30,689 bases of DNA from Spirochaetales bacterium (GTDB taxonomy: Bacteria; Spirochaetota; Spirochaetia; SZUA-6). This document shows, in pieces, positions 23,301 through 30,689 of the stretch (position 1 is its first letter; each line of letters opens with the position of its first letter). Position numbers and translations under genes: made by a program. Location of the stretch: assembly GCA_003233545.1 (NCBI GenBank), contig QILZ01000144.1, positions 1 through 30,689 on the forward strand, in the 5' to 3' direction. The notes beneath the pieces were generated by a model. The model was not told the DNA's origin, did not search any database, and saw nothing but the letters and a program-made list of their open reading frames with translations.

Positions 23301-23698
23301 AATATTTCCTTCTCGGAGCGGGGTTTACCAAGTAATTCCGCCCAAATGACAGCCTGGTGTAACGGCTTGAGCTTTTTAATCTTTTCTAACCCCGGCGATT
23401 CGGAATGCCGGATAGTACGCCATGCCGGGCACTCGTTTATGAGCCCGTCTTTTTCCGGTCTCATCTCCTCGACCAGAATAACTTTAGAATCAGGGGCAGT
23501 TTTGTATTCCTCCTTTACGGCTTTTCTGTTATCAGGGGCAGTTTTTCTATAATCAGTATCTTCTGCCCAATTCTCGGTTTTTTCGGCAATCTTTTTAAAT
23601 TCGGATTGTCTTTTCTTTAACCCGCGTGTAATAAATCCGATAGCCGCTAAAACCATCGACGCTAATACCAATACCTGGAAAAGCCGGTCGATTATCAT
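23297..23698 (-). CDS. Hypothetical membrane-anchored protein, last gene of the nfeD-floA operon (133 aa)
   Basis: One N-terminal membrane segment (LFQVLVLASMVLAAIGFI) is followed by a charged, probably cytoplasmic region of low complexity with a 14-residue repeat unit (KTAPDN / KTAPDS). A more conserved-looking C-terminus reads KPLHQAVIWAELLGKPRSEKEIF. I do not recognise a family. Its ATG overlaps the floA stop as ATGA, so its translation is coupled to the flotillin and it may act in the same membrane microdomain. AGAGGA lies about 10 nt before the start. Confidence 0.75.
   Translation of the reverse strand: MIIDRLFQVLVLASMVLAAIGFITRGLKKRQSEFKKIAEKTENWAEDTDYRKTAPDNRKAVKEEYKTAPDSKVILVEEMRPEKDGLINECPAWRTIRHSESPGLEKIKKLKPLHQAVIWAELLGKPRSEKEIF
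23489..23545. repeat. Short direct repeat inside the hypothetical gene
   Basis: A 15-nt sequence (ATCAGGGGCAGTTTT) occurs at 23489-23503 and 23531-23545, exactly 42 nt apart. It encodes the KTAPD element twice with a 14-residue period and probably arose by local duplication. Confidence 0.8.
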
Positions 23699-24690
23699 AT
23701 TTCATCGTCCTCTTTCTGCTCTTCTTCACCGCCTATGCTCTTTCTCATTTCAGTATCCGCCTGCAAATTCCTAAGTTTATAGTAATCCATAATCCCGAGG
23801 TTGCCGGATCGGAAGGCTTCTGCAATTGCCTTTGGGATTTCCGCCTCTGCAAGTACTACCTTTGCCCTGTTTTCCCTTACCATGGCAATCATCTCCTGCT
23901 CTCTTGCTCTCGCAGCCGCTCTCCTCTGCTCTGCAACAGCCTGAAATCTCCGTTTATCCGCCTCAGCCTGGTCAGCCTGAAGCTTGGCACCGATATTCTC
24001 ACCCACATCGACATCCGCGATATCGATCGAAAGAATCTCGAATGCGGTACCTGCGTCCAGTCCCTTGGAAAGCACCGTTTTGGAAATATTATCCGGGTTT
24101 TCCAGTACCTTTTTATATGTTTCCGCAGATCCTATCGTAGTAACAATACCCTCGCCGACACGGGCTATAATTGTCTCCTCTGTTGCACCGCCTACAAGAC
24201 GTTCTATATTGGCCCGGACAGTAACCCTTGCCTTGGCCTTTAACTGGATACCGTCCTTTGCAACGGCATCTATGGTTCGTTTGCCTGTTTCAGGATTCGG
24301 ACAGTCTATAACCTTGGGGTTTACACTTGTCCTTACCGCATCCAGCACATCTCTGCCGGCAAGGTCTATGGCAGCAGCCTTTGCAAAATCAAGAGTAATC
24401 CCGGCCTTATTCGCTGCAATAAGTGCCTTACTTACCCTGAGAATATCACCCCCCGCCAGGTAGTGCGTTTCGAGAAGGTCCGAATCGACTCCCATGCCAG
24501 CCTTTGTAAGCATTATTCTACTGTCAACAATTGCACCCGCCTTTACCCGGCGTATCCACATACCGACAAGTCTTCCCAATTTAATCGGCGCTCCGGAAAG
24601 CAATGCCCTGAACCACAAACCGAAAAATTTTAAAAAGAATAAAATAAAAACAAGAATAACTATTCCTATTAAGATAGTTATAAAAATCAT
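23695..24690 (-). CDS. floA: Flotillin-like protein FloA (331 aa)
   Basis: A membrane-microdomain scaffold protein. An N-terminal hydrophobic hairpin (about 2-25) is followed by the SPFH domain (VKAGAIVDSRIMLTKAGMGVDSDLLETHYLAGGDI to KARVTVRANIERLVGGATEETIIARVGEGIV) and an Ala/Glu-rich coiled coil (DQAEADKRRFQAVAEQRRAA). It ends with an acidic tail (GGEEEQKEDDEI). Length is typical for FloA/YqfA. The start ATG 24690 overlaps the stop of the short nfeD gene as ATGA, with a run of seven G about 8 nt upstream as ribosome site. NfeD proteins are the usual genomic partners of flotillins. Confidence 0.96.
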   Translation of the reverse strand: MIFITILIGIVILVFILFFLKFFGLWFRALLSGAPIKLGRLVGMWIRRVKAGAIVDSRIMLTKAGMGVDSDLLETHYLAGGDILRVSKALIAANKAGITLDFAKAAAIDLAGRDVLDAVRTSVNPKVIDCPNPETGKRTIDAVAKDGIQLKAKARVTVRANIERLVGGATEETIIARVGEGIVTTIGSAETYKKVLENPDNISKTVLSKGLDAGTAFEILSIDIADVDVGENIGAKLQADQAEADKRRFQAVAEQRRAAARAREQEMIAMVRENRAKVVLAEAEIPKAIAEAFRSGNLGIMDYYKLRNLQADTEMRKSIGGEEEQKEDDEI

Positions 24691-25193
24691 ATTATTTTCC
24701 CCCCCTTGATATTTAATTTCCCAACAATCATTCTGCCGCCCTCCACCTTAAGCACTTTAATTTTCCGGCCCGTTTCTATAAACTCCCCTGATGTTACAAC
24801 ACTATACCTCCTGTTATCGATTAAAACCGTTCCTGCCGGACGTAACGGAGTCAGACTGATACCCTCCTTTCCTTCCAGTTTTTCATATACGGAAATCGTA
24901 TGTGCCGTAAAGCCCTGCTCTTTCTTCTGGTCTTTAAAGAGTATAAGCCTCTTCCCTATAAAACTGCCGGGAAAGTATTTAAAGTAGAGTACCATTAACA
25001 CCGGTGTAAGGATCAGTGCGGTAACAAGAAAAACAAGTCCGAGCCTGTTTCCGTAATTACGATACACAAGGATAATCCCTCCTGCTATGCTTCCAACTCC
25101 CACCAGCCCCACAAAGCCGCCCGAAGGTATAAAAAACTCTGCAACAATTGCAATATAACCCATAATATAAAGGCCGACCGCCAATAGAACCAT
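24687..25193 (-). CDS. Short NfeD-family membrane protein (168 aa)
   Basis: Two or three N-terminal membrane segments (VLLAVGLYIMGYIAIVAEFFIP, VGVGSIAGGIILVY, LGLVFLVTALILTPVLMVLY) precede the C-terminal OB-fold NfeD domain (LEGKEGISLTPLRPAGTVLIDNRRYSVVTSGEFIETGRKIKVLKVEGGRMIVG). The SLTPLRPAGxxxIxxxxxxVxxxGxFI motif is diagnostic. ATG 25193 shares a base with the long nfeD stop (TGATG) and has GAGG 8 nt upstream; a GTG 6 nt earlier is too close to that site. It sits between the long NfeD and FloA and probably supports flotillin assembly. Confidence 0.93.
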   Translation of the reverse strand: MVLLAVGLYIMGYIAIVAEFFIPSGGFVGLVGVGSIAGGIILVYRNYGNRLGLVFLVTALILTPVLMVLYFKYFPGSFIGKRLILFKDQKKEQGFTAHTISVYEKLEGKEGISLTPLRPAGTVLIDNRRYSVVTSGEFIETGRKIKVLKVEGGRMIVGKLNIKGGKII

Positions 25194-26671
25194 CAGCACT
25201 TCCTCACAATAATTTGATTGCCTGTTACCTCTACAACTTCTACCTCGCTGCCGGAACTTATGTATTCCGCCTCCGCCTGCACCACAAACAACCCGTCTCC
25301 GATCTTTGCCTTTCCTACAGGCCTGAGTGTTGTAACCACTGTTCCTTTTCGACCGGCAAAAATATTTCTGACATCGGTTGTCTGCACTGTAAATCCGTCT
25401 TCGGCCTTCTCGCCCATTTCCAGTACAAGCCTGTTAAAAAAGCGTAACCTGGGAAGCATAGACATAAGAATAGCGAGAATAATAAAAGCCCCGGCTGCAC
25501 TGCCTCCTACAACCATCAGATTCTGCTTAAACAAATCTTTCTGCCACTGGAAAGCGGGCAAAATAAAACTCTGCCGGCTTAATACAAGCGCTGCTATCAT
25601 AAGAAATATCCCGCTTATTCCGGTAACACCGAAACCGGGAATCAGAAATATCTCCACTACCAACAGTACGATACCAAGAATAAAGAGAAGCAGCTCCAGA
25701 GAACCGACATTACCTAAAAGTGCATTGGAAATAAAAACCACGGAAAAACAGATAATTGCCACTGTGCCCGGAATTCCGAACCCGGGACTTGTTATCTCCA
25801 TATAGAGCGCAATAAGACCTGCAATGATAAGTACGGCAGATACAAGGGAGCCGGTAAGGATGGTAACAAGTTTATCCTCTGCCGTCTCTTTAATAAAAAC
25901 AACAGTATCTTTATCCACCCCGAAATTCGAATAGAAACTTGTAAGCGAATCAGGCGTTCCGGAGGAAATACCGTACTTTCTCATCTCACCTGCAGTTAAG
26001 GAGAGTAACTTCCCTTTCCCGGAGACAACCTTCCCCTTTACAAAGGTCTCCTTTTTTTCTTCCGCCTGCCTCTTTAAATCCGCAATCTCACCGGATAAGG
26101 CAAGCCTTAGTTTTCCGTTTATATATACTTCATCGAGTTCGAGATCCTTATCCACCATCGACAGAGCGACTGCCTTAGGATAACCGTTTTTTTCCGCGAG
26201 TGCGGCAAGCTGTGTTCTTACCGCACTGACAACCTTCTCCGGTGCCATTTCCATACCGGACTGAGTCTGATACACCGGGGCTGCCGCACCTATGGATGTG
26301 CCGGGAGCCATATAGATACTGCTGCATGCAAAAGATATTAAGGTCCCGGCAGACCAGCTTACCCCTGTTCCTTCCGCAGATGAAGGTATGTATGCAATGG
26401 TTTTAGCATTACGCACGGAACCGATAAGGGATGCTATCTGTAAAGCGGAATCCACCCTTCCGCCGAAAGTATTAATATTAAAAATTATATATTCGGCTTT
26501 GCCCGCTTCGGCTTCCATAATAGCTCTTTTTATAAATACCATCCGTTGTCTGTCGATATCACCATGGATCGGTATACTATATACCGGTACCGGAACAGGA
26601 TTTTCGGTATCACTGAAAACGACATAAGGCATTAAAAGAAGAATCGGGAACATAAAAATCAAATACTTCAT
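25193..26671 (-). CDS. nfeD: Long NfeD-family protein with ClpP-like serine protease domain (492 aa)
   Basis: A signal peptide (about 1-20) leads into a ClpP-class protease domain. NINTFGGRVDSALQIA replaces the TPGG motif, the nucleophile Ser107 lies in SWSAGTLI, and Lys146 (APEKVVSAV) is the probable partner of a Ser-Lys dyad. Four to five membrane segments follow (about 270-420, including LYMEITSPGFGIPG) and then a C-terminal OB-fold NfeD domain (GRKGTVVTTLRPVGKAKIG). Archaeal homologues of this type cleave stomatin C-termini. Start ATG 26671 has AGG about 8 nt upstream; a TTG at 26725 is possible but would put charged residues ahead of the signal peptide. First of the nfeD-nfeD-floA genes. 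Confidence 0.92.
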   Translation of the reverse strand: MKYLIFMFPILLLMPYVVFSDTENPVPVPVYSIPIHGDIDRQRMVFIKRAIMEAEAGKAEYIIFNINTFGGRVDSALQIASLIGSVRNAKTIAYIPSSAEGTGVSWSAGTLISFACSSIYMAPGTSIGAAAPVYQTQSGMEMAPEKVVSAVRTQLAALAEKNGYPKAVALSMVDKDLELDEVYINGKLRLALSGEIADLKRQAEEKKETFVKGKVVSGKGKLLSLTAGEMRKYGISSGTPDSLTSFYSNFGVDKDTVVFIKETAEDKLVTILTGSLVSAVLIIAGLIALYMEITSPGFGIPGTVAIICFSVVFISNALLGNVGSLELLLFILGIVLLVVEIFLIPGFGVTGISGIFLMIAALVLSRQSFILPAFQWQKDLFKQNLMVVGGSAAGAFIILAILMSMLPRLRFFNRLVLEMGEKAEDGFTVQTTDVRNIFAGRKGTVVTTLRPVGKAKIGDGLFVVQAEAEYISSGSEVEVVEVTGNQIIVRKC

Positions 26672-26742
26672 AAACAACCTACGTATATGATTCTCCCCAT
26701 CCACAGAATTGTCAAGAAGAAACAAAATATATAAAAGTTAGA

Positions 26743-27498
26743 TTAAAAAATACCGGTTTTCTGAACTTTAAAAATAGAAAGGAGTTCGGAAAGTTCCGTA
26801 ATTGCAAAGTCCGGTTTTAAATCCGGGTATTCAGGATCGATTTCGGGTTTCCCGGGATTTCTGATATATATACTTACAGCAAAACCGGCTTTTTTTGCGG
26901 AAATAATATCCCTGTCTATTTTATCCCCCACATAGGCGGCCTCCCCGGAAAGTACATGAAGATCGGTAACGGCTTTTAAAAGCATCGAGGGATCCGGCTT
27001 CCGCCTCCCGAAACCGGATGATAAAATCACAGTCTTAAAAAAATTTTTCACCCCGTATTTTTCTAAAATCAAAGGGGTGCTTGTACTGCTGAAAGTATTG
27101 CTTACGATTCCAAGCTTATATCCGCGATTATACAATTCCTTAATAACGGATACCGCATCCGTGCGCAGTTTGCTTATTCCGAGAGCTTCTTTGAAAGCAC
27201 TGTTAAGTTCCACCGCATAATGGGCAACCTTTCCCTTCTGTTCTTCTGGTAAAAGCCATTTTGTCCATATATCTCTTTCGCTTAGTTCGATCAATGTTTC
27301 TCTTGTCCATTTCCTGTATTTATAATAACCTTCCAGGATCTTTTTCTCATAATCATCCGCATTACCTTCCAACCCCAGAATATACATCACCCTTTTAATT
27401 CCCGGCCGGATACTTGCATTTTTTATAAACGGCTTTTTAAGTGTTCCGCCCATATCAAATATTATTGCTTTTACAGCAGAAACTTTCCGGTCGTTCAA
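26743..27498 (-). CDS. HAD-superfamily hydrolase (251 aa)
   Basis: A cytoplasmic HAD-fold protein. Motif I reads IFDMGGTL (nucleophile D15; the usual second Asp is Gly17), motif II IVSNTFSST, motif III Lys in GFGRRKPDPSML, and motif IV AAYVGDKIDRDIISAKKAG. A helical C1-type cap lies between motifs I and II. Without the second Asp, ordinary phosphatase activity may be weak, though FDMGGTL is fairly common in this subgroup; the substrate is unknown. The start is TTG 27498 with GGAGG 7 nt upstream. It is 72 nt upstream of the long nfeD gene on the same strand, so it may share the transcript. Confidence 0.85.
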   Translation of the reverse strand: MNDRKVSAVKAIIFDMGGTLKKPFIKNASIRPGIKRVMYILGLEGNADDYEKKILEGYYKYRKWTRETLIELSERDIWTKWLLPEEQKGKVAHYAVELNSAFKEALGISKLRTDAVSVIKELYNRGYKLGIVSNTFSSTSTPLILEKYGVKNFFKTVILSSGFGRRKPDPSMLLKAVTDLHVLSGEAAYVGDKIDRDIISAKKAGFAVSIYIRNPGKPEIDPEYPDLKPDFAITELSELLSIFKVQKTGIF

Positions 27499-27581
27499 TT
27501 TATGCCTCCGGCAACAATTTATTTATTATTCGAATTTAAAACCGCAGCAACGATTTTGTCAATTATTTTTCATAAAAGGAA

Positions 27582-28910
27582 CTATCTGCAAATTATTCTA
27601 CTTTTAGCGAGAAGAACGATCAAAGGAACCAGCAGAGAGATTCCAATCAGAATTACAGTACCAAACCCGTAATAGGAATATAAAGAATAAGCTGCAATCG
27701 GCCCGAACGATGTTCCCAGATCGACAAATGTGGCAAACCTGTTCATATACAGAGCCTGGTTTCCGCTGTCGCTATCCTCTGCCGCCCGGTCGCCCGCAAG
27801 GGTATATATACCGAGCCTTGAAGATACTGCAGCCATAAACTGCAGAGATAAAACAACAGATAAAATCAACCAGTTTCTGCTGACGATAAGCAGACTTAAA
27901 ATAACGATCTGCATGATTAAGGTAATTAACAATACCTTTCTTCTTCCGAATTTATCGCTTAGAATACCCATTAAAGGTACAAAAGCTAGCATACCGAATG
28001 TTCTGAACCCGAGCAGAATACCTGTTAACGATGCAGCGCCTACCGTAAACGAAATACCGGGTATTATTTTATCCACAACAAGTCTTCCGGTAAGGTTTGT
28101 AATCATCTGTTCTGTCATTGTTACGGAAAAACCTCCGTACCAGACTAAAATATTTCTCTTTATGAAATTTCCAAAACTTTTATCCGGTGTGTTATCAGGT
28201 ACGACAGGGACCGGATTATTTATACGGGCTTTAAAGCCTTCTACATCTGCTCCGATGCTGTCGGCCTCGTTAAGCTTCCGATTAATACGATCGGCCCGTA
28301 ATTCCGGCTCCCCGGGCCCTTTGCCAGAGGAACTCATATCGAGTGATACAAGGCAGGCAGGAATTAACCCGGATATGGTAATTATTCCGTATAATATAAA
28401 TGTTTCAGGAATACCCATCAAATCAGACAAAAAACCACCTATTAGTACCCCGCCGCCGGAACCCACCCTTGTTATTGTCTGATACACAGCTATTACCTTT
28501 CCCCTGTTATGCCCCCCGGACAGGGCAAGAGCATTTATATATCCCTCCGCTCTAAAAACAGACCAGCAGGATCCCCAGATTATTCTCATTAAAAGCAGCC
28601 ACCAGAAACCGAGAGGGACAGCATATCCTGCAGTCGTTAAACCGCCTATTATAATTGCAAAAACAAGGGGTTTTTTAAGCCCGTGCTTCTTTAAACTGCG
28701 GCCTGCAATTTCATTTGTAAACAGTCTTATAAGACGGTTAGCACCTAAGAGAATACCTATCTGCCATATTAAAACGTGGAAACCCGCAGGCCTTGCAGGC
28801 AGCACTGCGTATAAAAGTGCATCGCCGAAGAGCGACAGCGCAACCACAATAGAAATAAGTAAAAATCTGACTTTTAAGATATTATTACTTAAACCAAAGT
28901 TCTGAAACAT
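27582..28910 (-). CDS. Major facilitator superfamily transporter (442 aa)
   Basis: About 12 membrane segments in two halves, separated by a long central loop (about residues 195-245, rich in charged residues, GKGPGEPELRADRINRK). An MFS motif A variant, GILSDKFGRRKVLL, is clear in the second half; the first half has a weaker equivalent (NEIAGRSLKKHGLKKPLV). WGSCWSVFRAEGYINALAL lies in helix 4. The substrate cannot be told. ATG 28910 has no strong ribosome site. It is divergent from the TRAP permease gene and 83 nt upstream of the HAD gene on the same strand. Confidence 0.88.
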   Translation of the reverse strand: MFQNFGLSNNILKVRFLLISIVVALSLFGDALLYAVLPARPAGFHVLIWQIGILLGANRLIRLFTNEIAGRSLKKHGLKKPLVFAIIIGGLTTAGYAVPLGFWWLLLMRIIWGSCWSVFRAEGYINALALSGGHNRGKVIAVYQTITRVGSGGGVLIGGFLSDLMGIPETFILYGIITISGLIPACLVSLDMSSSGKGPGEPELRADRINRKLNEADSIGADVEGFKARINNPVPVVPDNTPDKSFGNFIKRNILVWYGGFSVTMTEQMITNLTGRLVVDKIIPGISFTVGAASLTGILLGFRTFGMLAFVPLMGILSDKFGRRKVLLITLIMQIVILSLLIVSRNWLILSVVLSLQFMAAVSSRLGIYTLAGDRAAEDSDSGNQALYMNRFATFVDLGTSFGPIAAYSLYSYYGFGTVILIGISLLVPLIVLLAKSRIICR

Positions 28911-28993
28911 GGAAACTAAGTTTATCCATAAAGTTTAAGAATGTCAGCTATCGGCCCGGTTAATGTTCATTGAACCTGGCCGGTACAATCAAC

Positions 28994-30649
28994 ATGAATA
29001 ATCATCTTAAAAATACATTACAAACGCTTCTCTTAACAGTTTCCATTTTATTTGCTCTATTTCAGCTTATTCTACCTGTTTATGGGTTTTTGCCGATACT
29101 GCGTACAAGGGCACTGAATCTGGCATTTGCATTTATAATTATATTCCTCGGAGGAAAGAAAGGGCGAATAGAGGAAAAGGATTTTTTAAGGAGAATCCTG
29201 GATCTATTGCTTTTATCAGCAGGTGTCGGAATTACAATATATGTGTTTATAGATTATCCCAATATAATCGAACAGTATGGTGTGTCGACGGGAACGGGTC
29301 AGATCATAATGGGACTTGCTCTGGTGTTTCTGATTCTGGAAGCCGCCCGCCGGATGATTAAGCCGGCTCTCCCGATTATTGTGCTTCTCTTTATTCTTTA
29401 TGCTGTCTTCGGGCACCTTATTCCGGGCAAGTTTGGTCATCCTCAGTATGATATTTCGACCCTTGTGAGTATGCTTTTCTTAACAACAGGAGGAATATGG
29501 GGACTGCTCCTGGGAGTAAGTGCGGATGTAATAGCAATTTTCGTTTTTCTCGGCTCTTTTATAGTTAATACAGGCGGAGGGACAGGTTTTATGAAGCTCT
29601 CCGTAAAGGTGGCAGGTAAATATGTAGGCGGTCCTGCAAAGGTGTCTACGATTTCCAGTGCGTTGTTCGGTTCTATTTCCGGAAGTGCAAGTGCAAATGT
29701 CGCGACAACAGGCTCTTTTACTATTCCGATGATGAAACGTCTCGGTTACAAACCTGAACTTGCTGCTGCGGTAGAAGCTGTCGCAAGTACCGGAGGGCAG
29801 ATTATGCCGCCGATCATGGGAGCGGGAGCCTTTGTAATGGCACAACTTATAGAGATGCCGTATCTTGAGATCGCCTTAAAAGCCATGCTGCCTGCCCTTT
29901 TATACTTTTTTGCCGTAGGTATAGGGATACATTTTTATTCCCGGCGTGCAGGGTATGCAGGTCTTCCTCCGGATGAAATACCGGGTATAAAAGAAACGAT
30001 CCGTACAAGCTGGTTTTTTATTATTCCGTTCGCCATACTGGCATTTTGGCTCTTTAACAATTATACACCTCAGTATGCCGCCTTCTGGGCGGCTTTAAGT
30101 ACAATACCTCTTGCGGTTTTTAGAGAAGACTGGAAACTCGAAATAAAAAAGGCTCCGGCCAAATTAGAAAAGGCCGTACTAAACGGGGCAAAACAGGCTG
30201 CCTTGATAGCGAGCATTACTGCAAGTGCCCAGATTATAATTGCCATTATTGCCTTTACCGGCTTAGGCGTTAAGCTTACTTCGTCGATTTTATCGATAAG
30301 TGAAGGCAACCTCTTTATATCTCTTATATTAATAGGAATTACAAGTATAATCCTCGGGATGGAGGTGCCGACAACAGCAGCCTATATCGTAGCAGTTGTT
30401 GTCGGAGGGCCGGTGCTCGTTCAGTTCGGCCTTCTACTTATGGGAACGCCGCCGGAAATTATAATGAGTGTTGTACGGGCAGCACTTGCCATATCCTTTG
30501 TTTCCGCCGGATTTATGGGGTTTTTCAGAAAGGAACTGGGCACTTTTAAGAGAGGGTTAATGATTACTGCAGGCATACTATTAATCGTAAAATTTCTGCC
30601 GTTAAATATAATCGGATTAGTTCTGGGGATAGTTGTCTTTATCTTTTAA
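28994..30649 (+). CDS. Fused TRAP transporter permease (4TM/12TM), shortened C-terminal region (551 aa)
   Basis: An inner-membrane sodium-driven permease of the fused DctQ-DctM type that normally works with a TAXI-family binding protein. The family core is clear: GSFIVNTGGGTGFMKLSVKVAG, GSISGSASANVATTGSFTIPMMKRLGY, EAVASTGGQIMPPIMGAGAFVMAQ and LGMEVPTTAAYIV. The usual segment that follows (a helix with ITPPVALAAYAAAGIA) is absent: the chain passes from GPVLVQFG to MGTPPEIIMSVVRAAL. Length is correspondingly below the roughly 640 aa I expect. ATG 28994 is preferred over TTG 28970, although neither has a good ribosome site. The binding-protein gene may lie beyond the right edge. Confidence 0.88.
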   Translation: MNNHLKNTLQTLLLTVSILFALFQLILPVYGFLPILRTRALNLAFAFIIIFLGGKKGRIEEKDFLRRILDLLLLSAGVGITIYVFIDYPNIIEQYGVSTGTGQIIMGLALVFLILEAARRMIKPALPIIVLLFILYAVFGHLIPGKFGHPQYDISTLVSMLFLTTGGIWGLLLGVSADVIAIFVFLGSFIVNTGGGTGFMKLSVKVAGKYVGGPAKVSTISSALFGSISGSASANVATTGSFTIPMMKRLGYKPELAAAVEAVASTGGQIMPPIMGAGAFVMAQLIEMPYLEIALKAMLPALLYFFAVGIGIHFYSRRAGYAGLPPDEIPGIKETIRTSWFFIIPFAILAFWLFNNYTPQYAAFWAALSTIPLAVFREDWKLEIKKAPAKLEKAVLNGAKQAALIASITASAQIIIAIIAFTGLGVKLTSSILSISEGNLFISLILIGITSIILGMEVPTTAAYIVAVVVGGPVLVQFGLLLMGTPPEIIMSVVRAALAISFVSAGFMGFFRKELGTFKRGLMITAGILLIVKFLPLNIIGLVLGIVVFIF

Positions 30650-30654
30650 ATACG

Positions 30655-30674
30655 CCATACCTCACATTATGGCT
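30655..30674. repeat. Small inverted repeat after the TRAP permease gene
   Basis: GCCATA and TATGGC flank an 8-nt loop just after the stop codon. There is no T-run downstream, so it is not a convincing terminator; the window ends 15 nt later. Confidence 0.3.
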
Positions 30675-30689
30675 TGTGGTGGGTTTACC

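Noticed and set aside
23984..24463. Plus-strand open frame (159 codons) opposite floA
   Set aside because: Mirror of the conserved FloA coding sequence without independent signals.
25218..25805. Plus-strand open frame (195 codons) opposite the long nfeD gene
   Set aside because: Antisense shadow of the NfeD domain and membrane segments; low-complexity Ser/Thr/Pro composition.
26685..26715. Promoter for the long nfeD gene (TTGACA at 26715-26710, minus strand)
   Set aside because: The -35 match is perfect, but no good -10 lies at 16-18 bp; the best, TCATAT, is at 19 bp. Not strong enough to list, though a promoter here remains possible.
27730..28482. Long plus-strand open frame (250 codons) opposite the MFS gene
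   Set aside because: It is antisense to a clear MFS transporter, has Ser/Pro/Thr-rich composition typical of a shadow frame, and has no ribosome site or recognisable domain.
1..30689. tRNA, rRNA, CRISPR arrays, riboswitches, origins
   Set aside because: Intergenic gaps are short and none showed a cloverleaf, regular repeat-spacer pattern or a riboswitch core I could recognise by eye.

Overview
The window reads as chromosome of a free-living or fermentative spirochaete. This is an inference from gene content: a periplasmic binding protein whose leader ends in the FAGGQQE pattern I associate with spirochaetes, an acetate kinase with a long C-terminal tail, a BMP/PnrA-type nucleoside transporter, and a FloA/NfeD cluster. 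Coding density is high, Shine-Dalgarno sites are mostly GGAGG-like, and TTG/GTG starts are common. I saw no rRNA, tRNA, CRISPR array or phage module.

Layout. On the minus strand, 1-3529 carries a hypothetical gene, a MoxR ATPase, a DUF58 protein and the start of a membrane (transglutaminase-type) protein. A plus-strand cation diffusion facilitator follows (3615-4541). Minus-strand 4564-9499 is a probable operon livG-livF-livH-livM-panB-CBM9 with a good sigma70 promoter before livG, but without a substrate-binding protein. Plus-strand 9721-12346 is ackA and pepT. Plus-strand 12467-17226 is a nucleoside-type ABC transporter (binding protein, double ATPase, two permeases), with a terminator after the binding-protein gene and non-AUG starts for both permeases.

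The segment 17186-18598 is an accessory insertion between the second permease and the next operon. It holds a ParE-type toxin-antitoxin pair, a fragment resembling an IS701-like transposase, and a 172-bp internally deleted copy of the permease 3' end. The C-terminus of the full permease copy looks frameshifted: the family-like tail LGVPYAREEK is readable in the +1 frame.

Plus-strand 18599-21074 encodes a natural fusion of a DhaL/FakA-type kinase with a DegV/FakB fatty-acid-binding domain, followed directly by plsY. Together these suggest a two-gene route from fatty acid to acyl-phosphate to acyl-glycerol-3-phosphate. After that come a minus-strand glycerate 2-kinase, a plus-strand DUF998-like membrane protein, and a minus-strand operon (HAD hydrolase, long NfeD with ClpP-like domain, short NfeD, FloA, small hypothetical) with start/stop overlaps. 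The window ends with a minus-strand MFS protein and a divergent plus-strand fused TRAP permease.

The most unusual points are the FakA-FakB fusion beside plsY, the rearranged 3' end of the nucleoside-permease operon, the non-AUG or frameshift-dependent start of the two permeases, and a LivG with an altered ABC signature.
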